A DNA stretch of 64,000 nucleotides from Diphasiastrum complanatum (Eukaryota; Streptophyta; Lycopodiopsida; Lycopodiales; Lycopodiaceae). The stretch spans positions 55,690,719 through 55,754,718 of the forward strand of contig CM055097.1 of NCBI GenBank assembly GCA_029204225.1, read 5' to 3'. The notes beneath the pieces are model-generated. The model saw only the letters and a program-made list of their open reading frames with translations, had not been told where the DNA came from and did not search any database. Below are positions 11,253-21,961 of the stretch, piece after piece; the stretch's first letter is position 1, and each line of letters starts with the position of its first letter. The translations under genes were made by a program, and so were the position numbers.

Positions 11253-11807
11253 ATGGCTACTGGAAACAACTTTTTTGAGAGTTTGGCAATGGTGCTAGAA
11301 CACAAAAGTAAGTCACAAGAAATCAGCTTTCAAGCAATTATACGATATTTTGAAACATGTTTAGTTAGAAGAGCCCCAATTGTGATTCATTGGCAACAAA
11401 AATATTTTGATACAGATCAATTTCAAAATATGCACAAAATATCACTATCTATGACTTAATATCTTATCAAAGATCAAACACAAATAAAGTACACTATTGT
11501 ATACCTTGACGAATTTTTGCTCACTTGGACTTGTTTGGCTTTAAACATCAATCTGATCATTGTCTTGTCAAGCAATCTCAAACAAATATGGGATAGTATA
11601 AAAACATGTCCTATTTGTATTTCAAAAACAGTAACATTATTGTATGATGCGCAAAACAAACAATACTTGCCTCCAATACCAAGTCCTCAAATGATTGTTT
11701 GCAATAGTCAACATGCAGTTCCTGGTATTGCTACTGAGACGCCAACTTTTGAATACAATACGAAAATCATGCGAATCAGTAAAACAATAAACCAGAAAAG
11801 AAAATGA
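11253..11807 (+). pseudogene. OTU cysteine-protease-like domain, catalytic residues lost
   Basis: In one frame (TAA at 11457-11459, TGA at 11805-11807) the sequence reads ATGNNFFESLAMVL, then YLDEFLLTWTCLALNINLII, VLSSNLKQIWDSI and TVTLLYDAQNKQYLPPIP. This matches the OTU fold pattern: DGNCFF at the start, aDE..l.a.A..l...I.V.S, then ILLY...NHY at the end. The catalytic Asp and Cys of DGNC are Thr and Asn here, and the His before Tyr is Gln, so protease activity is not expected. OTU domains are known at the N-terminus of some Helentrons. The same frame continues into the next segment, as expected for one ancestral polyprotein. Assignment is by pattern only. Confidence 0.6.
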
Positions 11808-12481
11808 CATACAAAATTCTATTGGCATGCTCATATGAATTGTGAATTACTCAAAATAATGGTTGACAATACTTTGGAAACTGAACAAATTGTGAATTAT
11901 TTTTTAGAAACTATGAAAATCCCAAGCAAATGTTTGACCACAAAACAAGTCACGAGACACATCAAATACTTGAAAAAACAAAACGCACAACATTGTCATG
12001 GCATAATGCTAAGAACATGTAATCAACCGTATGTTGAAAATAGAACTTGTTTTGAATGGGCAACTTCATACCGTAAACGAATTTTGCAATCAATTCATGA
12101 TAACAAATACCTCTCTAGTATTGAAATCGCAAAAAAATTTTGCTCAACTATTGATCTGCATGCACATATTGGAATACCTGCAATTGCCCGATGTATACGA
12201 TACTAAAAAGACAAAATAACGAACTCCCAAATAATCCATCTGCACATGACTGTATTTCTCAAGATACAAATCATAATGTTGCTCAAAATAAGTAACAACA
12301 AAGGTATATTCGACAAATAAAAGACACATCTATACATGTATGCCTCAGTTGTGGAAAACTCAATTTCAAGCATCAAACAAAGCAATTACCCATAGAAACA
12401 AGTCTATATTTGAAACAATTAAAACAAAACCATTTTGATTATGCAAGTGAACATACCATGCGAACTTGCAGAAATTGTTAA
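11808..12481 (+). pseudogene. Helitron polyprotein N-terminal segment with zinc ribbon
   Basis: This continues the OTU frame to a TAA at 12204-12206 (HIKYLKKQNAQHCHG, FEWATSYRKRILQSI, as in Helitron N-terminal regions). It then shifts frame. From about 12217 a second frame carries CLSCGKLNFKH...CRNC (12338-12478), a CxxC...CxxC zinc-binding arrangement typical just before the Rep region. One in-frame TAA and a closing TAA are present. Function in the family: DNA binding, probably of element ends. Confidence 0.65.
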
Positions 12482-14916
12482 ATATTTGAAGGCCAAAAGA
12501 ATGCCACCATTTCTATTCCCAATAAATGTATCAATGAACAAAAAATTACCGACCGTCGAAAAATTGAACCAATTAGAAGAATGCTTAGTATCACCTAGAC
12601 TTGCATTCACACAGACTCGACAACTGCACCCAGTTTTTGGTCAATTTAGTTTGCACGGAAACATTGTTAACGTATCTAGTAACTTACATAGGATTCAAAC
12701 TACATTGCCTCGATTCCCTGATGAGAATTCCACTGTAGCTATACAAATAAAGCGAAAGCTTGAATATAAATCAGTTTTTGCTTTGGGCTTAGTTAGCCCT
12801 GATATCGTAATGACTGCATTGCAAGACCTTTGCAAAACAAACTTCTATACTGAATTGGCCATACAAATTCTTCCTAATTGGAAAGAACAATTACAAGCCA
12901 GTGAATTTGCATATCGATTACATAATACTAATAGCGATGTCTTACCATCAACTAGTCCTACAACCGTTACCTTTTCCGATAAAGAAACCACGAACTTTGT
13001 TGAAATTGCAGATGAGACGTTTTCAGATACCCTTATACATAATTTTTTAACATCACAACACATACAAGATTTTGAAGACAAAATCATTTCAATAGCCCCA
13101 GCTGAAGGTTATCAACCATTGGGATTATTTCAAGAAAAAGATAGTGAGGAATTAAATTTCCCAACTTTGTTTTATGGATGTCGACGACACAAAATGCTCT
13201 GTGAAAACAATACATACCAACAAATTGCACAATGGGAAATCATGCACCATGATAGGCGTTTTGCAGCTCACATTCCAAATCTATTTTACAAAACTATTAA
13301 ATGCCAAATTAAGTTCATTTTATCAACTGCACGCTTTCGTATACGAAAAGGAAAAACTTACGGACATACTCTTAAAGTAAAAGACATGCTTGACACTTCA
13401 AAAATTGCCATAGTAATGAAATCTGATATTGGATACAGAGATCTAGGAATGCTACGCACATCACCAGATTATCTTGACAAAACAAAAAAGGACATATTTG
13501 CAATGATCAGACAACTAGGACCACCAACATTATTTGTAACGTTCACAAGTGCCGAGTCACATTGGCCAGACCTTGTAACATGTTTACATAGCCTAGCAAA
13601 TATTCATGCCTCAGATACACACTTACGTTTAGAAGAAAGCAATATACAAAACCTTATTCGACATGATCCTATAACTTGTGCAAGATATTACAATCATCGA
13701 ATGAACTGCCTCCAGAAATTGATTCGGCAAGATCATTCCAGTAACAAATTTTGCATTTGTAACTGAATTCCAACATAGAGGTAGTGAGCATGACCATGCA
13801 CTTTTGTGGATAAAAGATAGTCCTCAGTTGTACACAAGTTTTGTACATGAAATTACAACTTACATTGACACATATATCACATGTGACAAAACAAGTCTGC
13901 TTGAAAACATGCGAGATATACAAACACACAAACATCGTAGTACTTCCAAAAAAAAGGGTCATTCTATTTGTCGATTCCACTTTCCGAAACCTCCCATGAG
14001 AAGAACAATTATACTGATGCCTTTACAAGAACAATTTGCAAAAGAATTTAAAACGTTACAAGACATATCACATTCGATAAACAAACACTTGCAACATATG
14101 GGACTAGGAATGGATATGTCATTTGACGAATTTCTAACAATGCTTCAATTGAACAAACAAACCTATTTACATGCAATTTGATCAACAATTCAACAACCAA
14201 CATTGTTTTTAAAACGCGAACCTCGAGACATTAGAACAAACAATTTCAATCAAACACTTGCACGTCTCTGGCAGGCCAACACTGATATACAATATATCTT
14301 AGAACCATACGCTGCTGCAAGTTATTGTACATCATATTTGACAAAAATGGATAATAAAATAATTGCGGCTCTACATGAAATTATAAAAAATAATGTACAA
14401 AATCCTACCAATGACTGTGACCGAATAAGGAAACTAGGAAACACATTTTTGAATGCACAACAAATGCCAGCTCAATTGGCAGCTTTCATTATGCTATCAA
14501 TTTCATTGCAACATGTCTCTAGAAAAGTTATATTCATTAATACATGCACAGAAGATAATCGCACATTTGTTTTGAAACCAAAACATGTTTTACAAAACAT
14601 GGATTCTGAATCTACAGAAGTACAAAGTGCATCTATCATAGACAAATACAATAACAGACCAACAAATTTAGAAGATTTATGTTTAGCTCATATCGCATCA
14701 AAGTACAAGATAACGAATAGTAAATTCACCCGTACAAAAAAAGATTCTATCATACGCCATGTCAAATTCAACAAACATAGAGACTCTAATAACTACTATA
14801 GAGAACAAATAATGTTATATGTACCATTTCGAACATCTAAAACAACCATCCAACTTGGAAAAGAACCTTGGCAACAAACTCATGATACTCCAAAAGGAAA
14901 TTCAAGGAAATTCTAG
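12435..14916 (+). pseudogene. Helitron Rep (HUH/Y2 nickase) domain
   Basis: Rolling-circle initiator region. The N-terminal half (12435-13766) has LVSPRLAFTQTRQLH, FSLHGNIVNVSSN, LPRFP and KRKLEYKSVFALGLVSP, the conserved block before Rep. After a frameshift near 13766 the HUH motif reads FQHRGSEHDHALLW (13768-13806; His-Asp-His). The paired catalytic tyrosines appear as YCTSYLTK near 14326-14350. Next comes the conserved QQMPAQLAAFIML...VSRKVIFINT block (14460-14540), then NRPTNLEDLCLAHIASKY. Family role: nick one strand and become covalently joined to DNA through a Tyr. The TGA at 14179-14181 and several frameshifts inactivate it. Confidence 0.92.
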
Positions 14917-15239
14917 AAACTATAACCATCTATTTGAAAACCCAACTACAAATGAAGATGTTTGGGATCAAATAGAACTTAATACTATACCCAATAAAGA
15001 TACAACCCAATACAACTTCAACACTATAGAAAGAACTAAGATATCAAATGAACAATATGATCTGTAAAAAGATATGTACCTACCATCTACACAAAAAATG
15101 CCTTCACATGCAAAATTAAACCTTACAATACAACCAAACCTTGAAATGCTTCCAAATGAAACCTATTAAGCACAACTCCAAAAAATGAACCAAGAATAGA
15201 AGCACATCTTCTATGAATGCATGCATAGAAAAAGACTGA
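14917..15239 (+). other. Linker between Rep and helicase, decayed
   Basis: Reading frames are fragmentary. 14819-15067 overlaps the Rep end in another frame (NPTTNEDVWDQIELNT). The region matches the poorly conserved linker of Helitron polyproteins and no separate gene is seen. Confidence 0.5.
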
Positions 15240-16560
15240 ATCCAACAAAACATTTGCATCTCTTCCTTACAGGAGGGGCCGGAACTGGCAAGACCTTCAC
15301 AACACAAATAATTGTCCAAGGACTGATACGACATTACAATTGTCTTATAGGTATCATCCCAGGGAAACCGAAGTCCTTCTAACTGCCTTCACAGGAAAAG
15401 CTGCATTTAACATAGATGGGACTACTTTGCATTCTGCATTGAATATACCAATAAACACAAAACATATGGCACCATTGCCTTGTGATAGATTAGACACATT
15501 GACAAAAACCTATGAACATCTACAACAACTTGTCATTGACGAGATATCCTTGGTTGGGAACCGATTGTTTTGCCATGCTGATCAACGCTTTTTTAAACCA
15601 TAGACATGATTCATTTTTTGGAAACCTAGATGTTATCATTACTGGTGACCTTTACCAAGTAGGTCCAGTGCGTGACTCGTGGGTCTTCCAACATGAAAAC
15701 CATAGTATCGAATCACTTGCACCCAACTTTTGGCAAGATAAAATCCAATGCTATGAACTAAAACAAGTAATGCGACAAAAAGACCACCTGTTTGTTGCGA
15801 TCCTTAATCGTTTCAGAAATGGAACACACACAAGCAATGACATAGAAGAAATTAATTATCAATGTTTTCATCGCAATCCAATTCCACTAAATATAACACA
15901 TCCGTTTTTCAAGAATGAATTCACAAATAGACATAATAATCATGTTTTTGAACAAACCAAAGGAATGGAATACATCCTTCTTGCAAAAGACTTCACAACT
16001 ACTACATTACGATCAAGACACTAATTGCAAAACGATCTTGCTTTCATGAGCAGTTTGCATGCGCAAATTAAAATAAAAAAAGGCATCGTAGTTGAATTAT
16101 GTGCTGGAAATTATGACATTGAAGACGGTCTTGTGAACGGCGCAGAAGGCATATTCGAAAATGCAATGCTACAATGTAACGAACCTGTGATATGTATACA
16201 ATTTACGAACATGAAAATCAGAAGACGCACAAGACACAGGCTCGGACATTTGTACGCAAAAAATATTGAGCATACATGGACACCAATACATTTGTGAAAG
16301 AAACTCAAATCGGACCAAACATCAACAATAAATTCACTAGAAAACAATTCCCAATCCAAGCAGCTACCACACGTACAATACACCGAGCACAAGGACTCAC
16401 TCTTGACAAGATGGCATTCGATCCCACTGGAATTACACAACATGGGCTAACATATACTGCACTGTCTAGAATCAAAGAAAAACAGAACCTTTCTTTGTTA
16501 CAACCGCTAAGAAATGAACATTTTCACATTCATCGTGACATACATGCAGAAATGCACCGT
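15240..16560 (+). pseudogene. Helitron PIF1-family helicase domain
   Basis: 5'-3' DNA helicase of the PIF1 type, used to unwind the element during rolling-circle transposition. Walker A GGAGTGKT is at 15272-15295. Motif Ia follows as LLTAFTGKAAFNIDGTTLHS, Walker B/motif II as VIDEISLVG (15532-15558), motif III as GDLYQVGPVRDSW (15646-15684), then ELKQVMRQKDHLFVAILNR. The late motifs are GNYDIEDGLVNGAEG (16108-16152) and TIHRAQGLTLDKMAF...LTYTALSRIKEK (16378-16480). All core motifs are intact, but the frame changes near 15335, 15590 and 16290, and a TAA sits at 16022-16024. It runs without a gap into the endonuclease in the 16276-17283 frame. Confidence 0.95.
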
Positions 16561-16614
16561 TTACTGACGATTGCAAATTTGTGTAATACTTTTCCAAACA
16601 TACAAAACAAAGCA

Positions 16615-17283
16615 AAAACACATCTAATAATACAAACACTCAACACTAGATCATTACATGCACATCACAAAAACATCATAGCAGATTACAATCTTATGGC
16701 ATCTCACATAGTATGCTTACAAGAAACATATGAAAGAAATCCTGAAAAGTACTTCGAACAAAACTTTCATTCCATAGCTTGCCCTGGCAAACACGGTTTG
16801 ACATTGTTATACAAACCCTTTTTGACATTGAATGCACACAAAGAAATCATTGTAAACAATTTTGAATTCATAATAGCCACTTTCAACAATTACACAAGAC
16901 ATGCAATACACATCATAGCTCTCTACAGATCACCATACACAAACCTTTCAACTTTTTTCAAAACGTTACAACAACTGTTACAAAACTTGCCAACAAATAT
17001 TCCATCTGTAATACTGGGCGATTTTAATATAAATGCGTTAGGTAACACCACCTCTTTCCAAACACTCAACAAATTATTGTCATCTTATAAATTCCGAATT
17101 GCATGCACTGAACCAACAACCAACTATGGAACTCAAATAGACCAAATATGGACAAACACTTCATTGTGTCCTTGCGAATGTCAAACCACAGAAACATATT
17201 GGTCCCCACCACCACCCCTCATATTTTGCTTTCAAATTATCAAACAATCTTGCACAATTCAAGAACCCTTGTTCTATGGCTAA
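16615..17283 (+). pseudogene. EEP (AP-endonuclease-like) domain fused to helicase
   Basis: In the same frame as the helicase C-terminus. Motifs: QTLNTRSLHAHH (Asn), VCLQETYE (catalytic Glu), HGLTLLYKP, FIIATFNNY, ALYRSPYTN and VILGDFNIN (Asp/Asn, about 17013-17039), then YGTQIDQIWTN. Domain length of about 200 residues is normal for an EEP nuclease. The last catalytic motif, normally SDH, reads WSPPPPL. The neighbouring frame gives His-His-His-Pro there, so a small indel or substitution has damaged it. A Rep-helicase-EEP fusion defines Helentrons. The plant Helitrons I know of lack this domain. Confidence 0.88.
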
Positions 17284-17835
17284 TTTCAATAGATCAATTT
17301 TGCGTTTGCTATAAACAACAAAAATCAAGCTACAATGAACTCCCTATATATGTTACCTCTATAAATGTTTTGTCTTTGATTCCCTCCATAATTAATACTT
17401 GCATTCTTTATCCTACTCCCCAGGCCTAACATTTCTCCAGAGTGCACTGTACTACAAAATCATAACAACATGCAGGGCCTTTCGTAATCGCATTCGATCA
17501 CCTTGTTTTCTTCTTCTTGTTTTTTTTTCTTTGCTTGTCTTCTACTTTGCAAGGGCTCATAGAGGGTTTTTGCTCATTGAGCAAAGATGACTCCTAGGGT
17601 TTTCGGACTCATTGAGGGGTTTTGGACGAAAGGGTTTTTACGGAGGCCATTTGGTGAAGCAAGGAGGCACATCCAAGGTCTCGAACAACACCATCTATTT
17701 TTTTTTATGCCTCCCTCGCGCACCTCTGAGCTGCTTGAGCTTACCTGATTCAGAGCTGCCTATGCACCTTTATACAAAGAGCGGATTTTTTGCACAAAGA
17801 GGGCTGATCAGGTTTTTTGCGCCATCCACACCATT
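17284..17835. other. Downstream of the Helitron coding region, no gene
   Basis: Stops are frequent in all frames and no domain is seen. A T-rich patch lies at 17500-17535. The element's right end is probably in or beyond this stretch, but no clear terminal hairpin was found. Confidence 0.4.
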
Positions 17836-18113
17836 CCTGGATCTGCAGCAAGTTATCTTCTCACACAGCCTTCTATGACTGTAGGCCGCTGGGCAGCAAG
17901 CCATCCTTCCATGAAACAAGCTTGCACATCCCTGGATCTGCAGCGCTGGAGTTATCTTCTCACACAGCCTTCTACGACTGTAGCAAGCCGTCCTTTCACG
18001 AAACAAGCTTGCACATCCCTGGATCTGCAGCGCTGGGGAGTTATCTTCTCACATAGCCTTCTACGACTGTAGGCCACTGTGCGCAGCACGCCATCCTTCC
18101 ATGAATCAAGCTC
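17836..18113. repeat. Three tandem units of about 87-95 bp
   Basis: Units start at 17836, 17931 and 18018 with cctggatctgcag and share agttatcttctcaca, agccttct(a)cgactgta and ccttccatgaa blocks. The units differ by short indels. The GC level is higher than in the Helitron body. Confidence 0.92.
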
Positions 18114-18530
18114 CAGGATTGTGATTGAATTTTTTTTGAGCGAAGTAACCAGGCAATCAGCGTTTTTCAGTCCACGGCTGTTCTCCTATCTGTAGCCCAC
18201 CGCCCACTATAGTTCTTCATCAACAATTCTCAATTTGGAGTTCTCTTTTAACAAGGTGATCTGCAGGAGTTCCCTTCATCAACATTCAGTTTGCTGCTTT
18301 CAGACATTTTCAGATCTTTTCAGCAATTTTTCTGGCTATTTTTTTCGACTTCAGCGATTTTTCAATATTTTTCTATTGTTTTCCAGATTTTAGCGGTGTT
18401 TGTCATCTGTATTTCAACCGTTTCTAGCCATTTTTTCAATCATTTTCAATGGGTTTCCAGCTGATTTTCACTTCACGTTTCTCATTGGCATTCATAGCCA
18501 GTCATGTCCACAGTTTCTAACTCCACGGGT

Positions 18531-18835
18531 CCAGGTTTGTGCGACTCATATTACTATGCTAGTCATATTCTCTCCGAGTACTTCATATTACTATGCTAGT
18601 CATCTTCTTGTGCGAGTACTTCCTGTGCAAATCATTTCCACGGTTATCTCCACCACGGATATCTCCACGGGTCCAGGTTTGTGCGAGTCATCTTTCACCG
18701 TGTGTGAGTACGTCAAGTTCCTGCCTACAAGTCATTTTTTTATTAGGTTTGTGCGAGTCAATTCCCATGTACGAGTCATTTTTTCACCAGGTTTGTGCGA
18801 GTCAGTTCCCGCGTACACCCTGTCCATGCGAGTCA
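18531..18835. repeat. Dispersed GTGCGAGTCA motif cluster
   Basis: The string ggtttgtgcga(g/c)tca occurs near 18535, 18672, 18748 and 18790, with related gcgagtca words elsewhere (18830) and actatgctagtcat twice (18551, 18589). Spacing is irregular, so it is not a simple tandem array. Confidence 0.8.
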
Positions 18836-18879
18836 TTCCCTGATTTATTCCATACGAAACTCCGGATGTTTTTAGTTTT

Positions 18880-19132
18880 CCGATATTGACACAAAATGAC
18901 TGCAATTCCATGGTAGGTTTATTACATGATCTACCTCTCTGCTAGGTGGTAAACCATGTGGCAAATCTTCAGGAAAAACATCTTTAAATTTAGACAATAA
19001 AGTTTCTAATTTACTGATTTTCTGCTGAATAGAACTGAAAATAGAAACTTCAGGAATAAACTGAAAGTCACATAAGAATACCTGATGGTCTTCGTCTCCG
19101 ATTAGCTGACAGAGCTCTGAACTGCAGACCAT
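18880..19132 (-). pseudogene. Ty3/gypsy RT N-terminal scrap
   Basis: A minus-strand fragment reading LETLLSKFKDVFPEDLPHGL then PPSREVDHVINL, the classic gypsy block just before the RT fingers. The upstream part (HQVFLCDFQFIPE) fits the region between protease and RT. No catalytic motif is retained, and similarity ends near 18900. Confidence 0.85.
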
Positions 19133-19288
19133 AGGGTTGTTGGGAACATCATGCTCCCAATCGAAAACTTAGCGTCGCCCACTAAACCATTATTTGGTAT
19201 GCCTCCTACGCAACTGATCTAACCTATTATTACATCACTTCGGCTACTCACTGATCAACCATCAGCAAAATAATCTTGCCACGTCTAG

Positions 19289-21103
19289 TTGGATCAACAT
19301 GGTAGGATCATCCAATCCCCCGCCGAAGTTGACCTAGTTGGGAATGAAGTTTACTCCTTCCTGGATGGCTTCAGTGGATACAACTCATCCAACAGCAACA
19401 AACAACACTTGCACAAATCCACCATCCAGGGGCATGGAAATATCAACGAAATGGGAGACACAACACAATCACCCTATCCAATGCCTAAAGACACCTCAAT
19501 AGTGAAAATCATGGAAGGCATTGAAGAAGAATTGACTGCAACATCAAATCCTTCGACGAGACATTCTAAGACAAAGGAGACAGAGGCTGAACTTGGTGTC
19601 CCACCTGTGTCGTTCGTGGTAAGTAACCCACCAACCACCAACTCATCAATTCTTGTCACATCAACCATCATTGTCACACTACCCATCACACTCACTCTCA
19701 CCACTACACCCCCTATTGTCTCCACAAACTCACTCCCACTCTCCACTGCACCAATCACAACCACCTCTATGCAATCTCTGATGCATTTTCCAAATGTCTT
19801 TGACACATCCTTCAACATTGAAGAATTCTCACTTTCATTGTTAAACATGCCACCTACTACCACTACACCATTTCCTGCACCCACCACTATCGCTACTGTC
19901 ACCACTTCCACAATACTTTCCACTTCTCCGATCACAACTGCCGACACATCTCCAATCCCTATCACCATCACTCAAACATCACAACCTCCATCTGCTCAAT
20001 CCATCCATCATGAACAGTACACCACATTGTATCAAAAACACAACACAATCTCCCACTATCCTACGCATCCAGCTCTCAGTAGTATCCGGGCCTATTGGGG
20101 AGTGGTAGTACCTTCCGGAAAATGTGCGACGGGCCACGCTCAAAGTGATGCCATGCATTACATTTACTCTTCAATCAATGAGTATCAGAATTGGTGTAAC
20201 TTCTCTCAAGAGGAAAACATACAGTTGACAAACAAGGTATAAGAATGGCAGATTTATTCCATGGAATTAGAACAAGAGGTCGCTCAATTAAAAAACAAAG
20301 AAAGAAAACTCATGGCTGACCTCAAAGAGCTGCACCGAAATAACAAGGACGTTCAAGCACGCTTACAACGTAGGGATGATCTCATCAAGACCCTGGAGAC
20401 ATAGTTAGAAGGTGAACGACGAAGCCATAGGAACTTACGGGCCACTATGATGGGAAATATTTAGCGGATTGATTTCAACCAGTTCCAAGCACCACCAATC
20501 CCGGAGGGCACCGTAATACCTCTCGCTTTCTATCAGAAGTTAACTCAGGTATTGATGGCGAACCAGGCGCAAGCACAACAATTACAGCAGGCCTTTTTAG
20601 CAAATCAAATTGTGCTCAATGCCTAGATTGAGAAGCTAGAAGGACAACTAAAAACATTACGCAAGCAGCTACCCACATCACACACAAAGCATGAAGAAAC
20701 ACATGCCAAACACCATAGACAACATGATGCAGGAAATGATGATCTTGGACCTTCGCGCTACACAACACAACAATGGGATAATTTAGGGTATCACTTGACA
20801 ATGGTGGAACCTCAAAGCACACAAGGGGGTACTACCACGAACCGTGAACGAGGCATCTCAGCTGAAGAGCCTAACCCCACTACCACTCAACCTGACACCA
20901 CCTATCAACCCTCATCACCCTCACTCAATGACACACCCCTCTCTCCACCACATGAAAAATCACCTCCCCCGACACTCAACCTTATTCACCATCCACTGCT
21001 TATCTACTCTGCAAATACCCAACCCTCCCCCATAAACTTTTCACAACCATACCTAACCCTCCACCACCCACACTTACCACAAAATGGCCTTGCAACATGG
21101 TGA
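19289..21103 (+). pseudogene. 605-codon decayed frame: RT scrap, Ser/Thr-rich, coiled coil, Pro-rich
   Basis: A single reading frame spans 1815 bp and is broken only by TAA (20240), TAG (20402), TAG (20462) and TAG (20624). The N-terminus contains VGNEVYSFLDGFSGYN, the gypsy RT palm motif. Then come about 120 residues rich in Ser, Thr, Pro and Ile. After a variable middle, a heptad-rich coiled-coil segment follows (MELEQEVAQLKNKERKL, KLTQVLMANQAQAQQLQQAF, IEKLEGQLKTLRKQL). The C-terminus is Pro/Thr/His-rich. I do not recognise the protein. A gag-like or captured-gene origin within a gypsy-derived element is possible. All four stops are one C-to-T change away from Gln codons. Confidence 0.6.
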
Positions 21104-21960
21104 CAAAAAAAGAGAGAAATGACATGGAGATTCATTTTTTGTAATTTTTTGGATTTTTCTTAAAAAAATACCAATATCCAAAATGCTTTGAAAATTTTAT
21201 ATTATCATGCTAAAAAAATATCAGCTTTTGTTAAAAATTAAAATCATCCTAAAGAAATTAGATATAAAATTTTAATAATATATTCAATTTTGCACATTTT
21301 AAATTAACTAATAAAAAACAAAATTATTAAATATAAAAATACTAAAATCAACAAAAAAAATTATTTTACTTATTTGAGAAATTATCTAGTAACAACTATT
21401 TTAAAATATAAATACTTTTTTGTTTGAAATTATTTTTTATAAATTTAAATTAATATTTTATAAGAAAATTTAATTTCTTAAAATAATAATTTGTCGTTAT
21501 TTAAAAAGATTTTTGTAATTTTGGTCTATAGAATACAAACACTAATTTTAAAAAATTCTACATAAATAAACATCTAAAACTACATGACTTTTGATGATAT
21601 TTAAATTAAAAAAAAAATCTTATCCTTAGTATCATTATAATTAAGAATCTAAAAAATTATTTATAAATTTCAGTATTTGAAAAGATGAAAAATGGAACTA
21701 ATTATGATAATATTCATTATTTTCTTGAGAATATAGTTTTAGAACAAATACCAAATGCTACTGTCATTTCATAAGAACATTCATAAAAATAAATCTCATT
21801 TATTAAAATATTAATTTACTTTAAATAGTAACATTGAAAATAAATTTTAAAATACATCAAGTAACAAATAATATTAAAAAATATAAATGAATTTGAAGAC
21901 TTATGACACAAAAGTTTAAAATTCAAATATAATTTTCAAAATCATAAAATAGTCATGTAC
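21104..21960. other. Strongly AT-rich stretch without genes
   Basis: Long runs of A and T with hardly any G or C and no usable frame. It starts abruptly after the stop at 21103 and ends at the methyltransferase-like fragment. It could be a matrix-attachment-like or degenerate LTR region. Confidence 0.7.
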
Positions 21961-21961
21961 A

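Larger units (their letters stand above)
7928..17283 (+). mobile_element. Helitron of Helentron/Helitron2 type (minimum extent)
   Basis: The span covers an RPA-like gene and a broken OTU-zinc-Rep-helicase-EEP polyprotein region, all on the plus strand. The Rep-helicase pair is diagnostic of Helitrons, which move by rolling-circle replication. A C-terminal endonuclease and an OTU domain mark the Helentron branch, best known from animals. Both real termini are uncertain. The 33-bp repeats near 7928 are only a candidate left end. To the right the coding similarity stops near 17280 and no classical CTRR end with a hairpin was identified. Inclusion of the RPA-like gene rests on orientation and proximity. 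Numerous stops and frameshifts make this copy non-autonomous. Confidence 0.8.

Noticed and set aside
19474-19971. 165-codon minus-strand Val/Gly-rich frame
   Set aside because: Shadow of the Ser/Thr/Pro-rich plus-strand frame.
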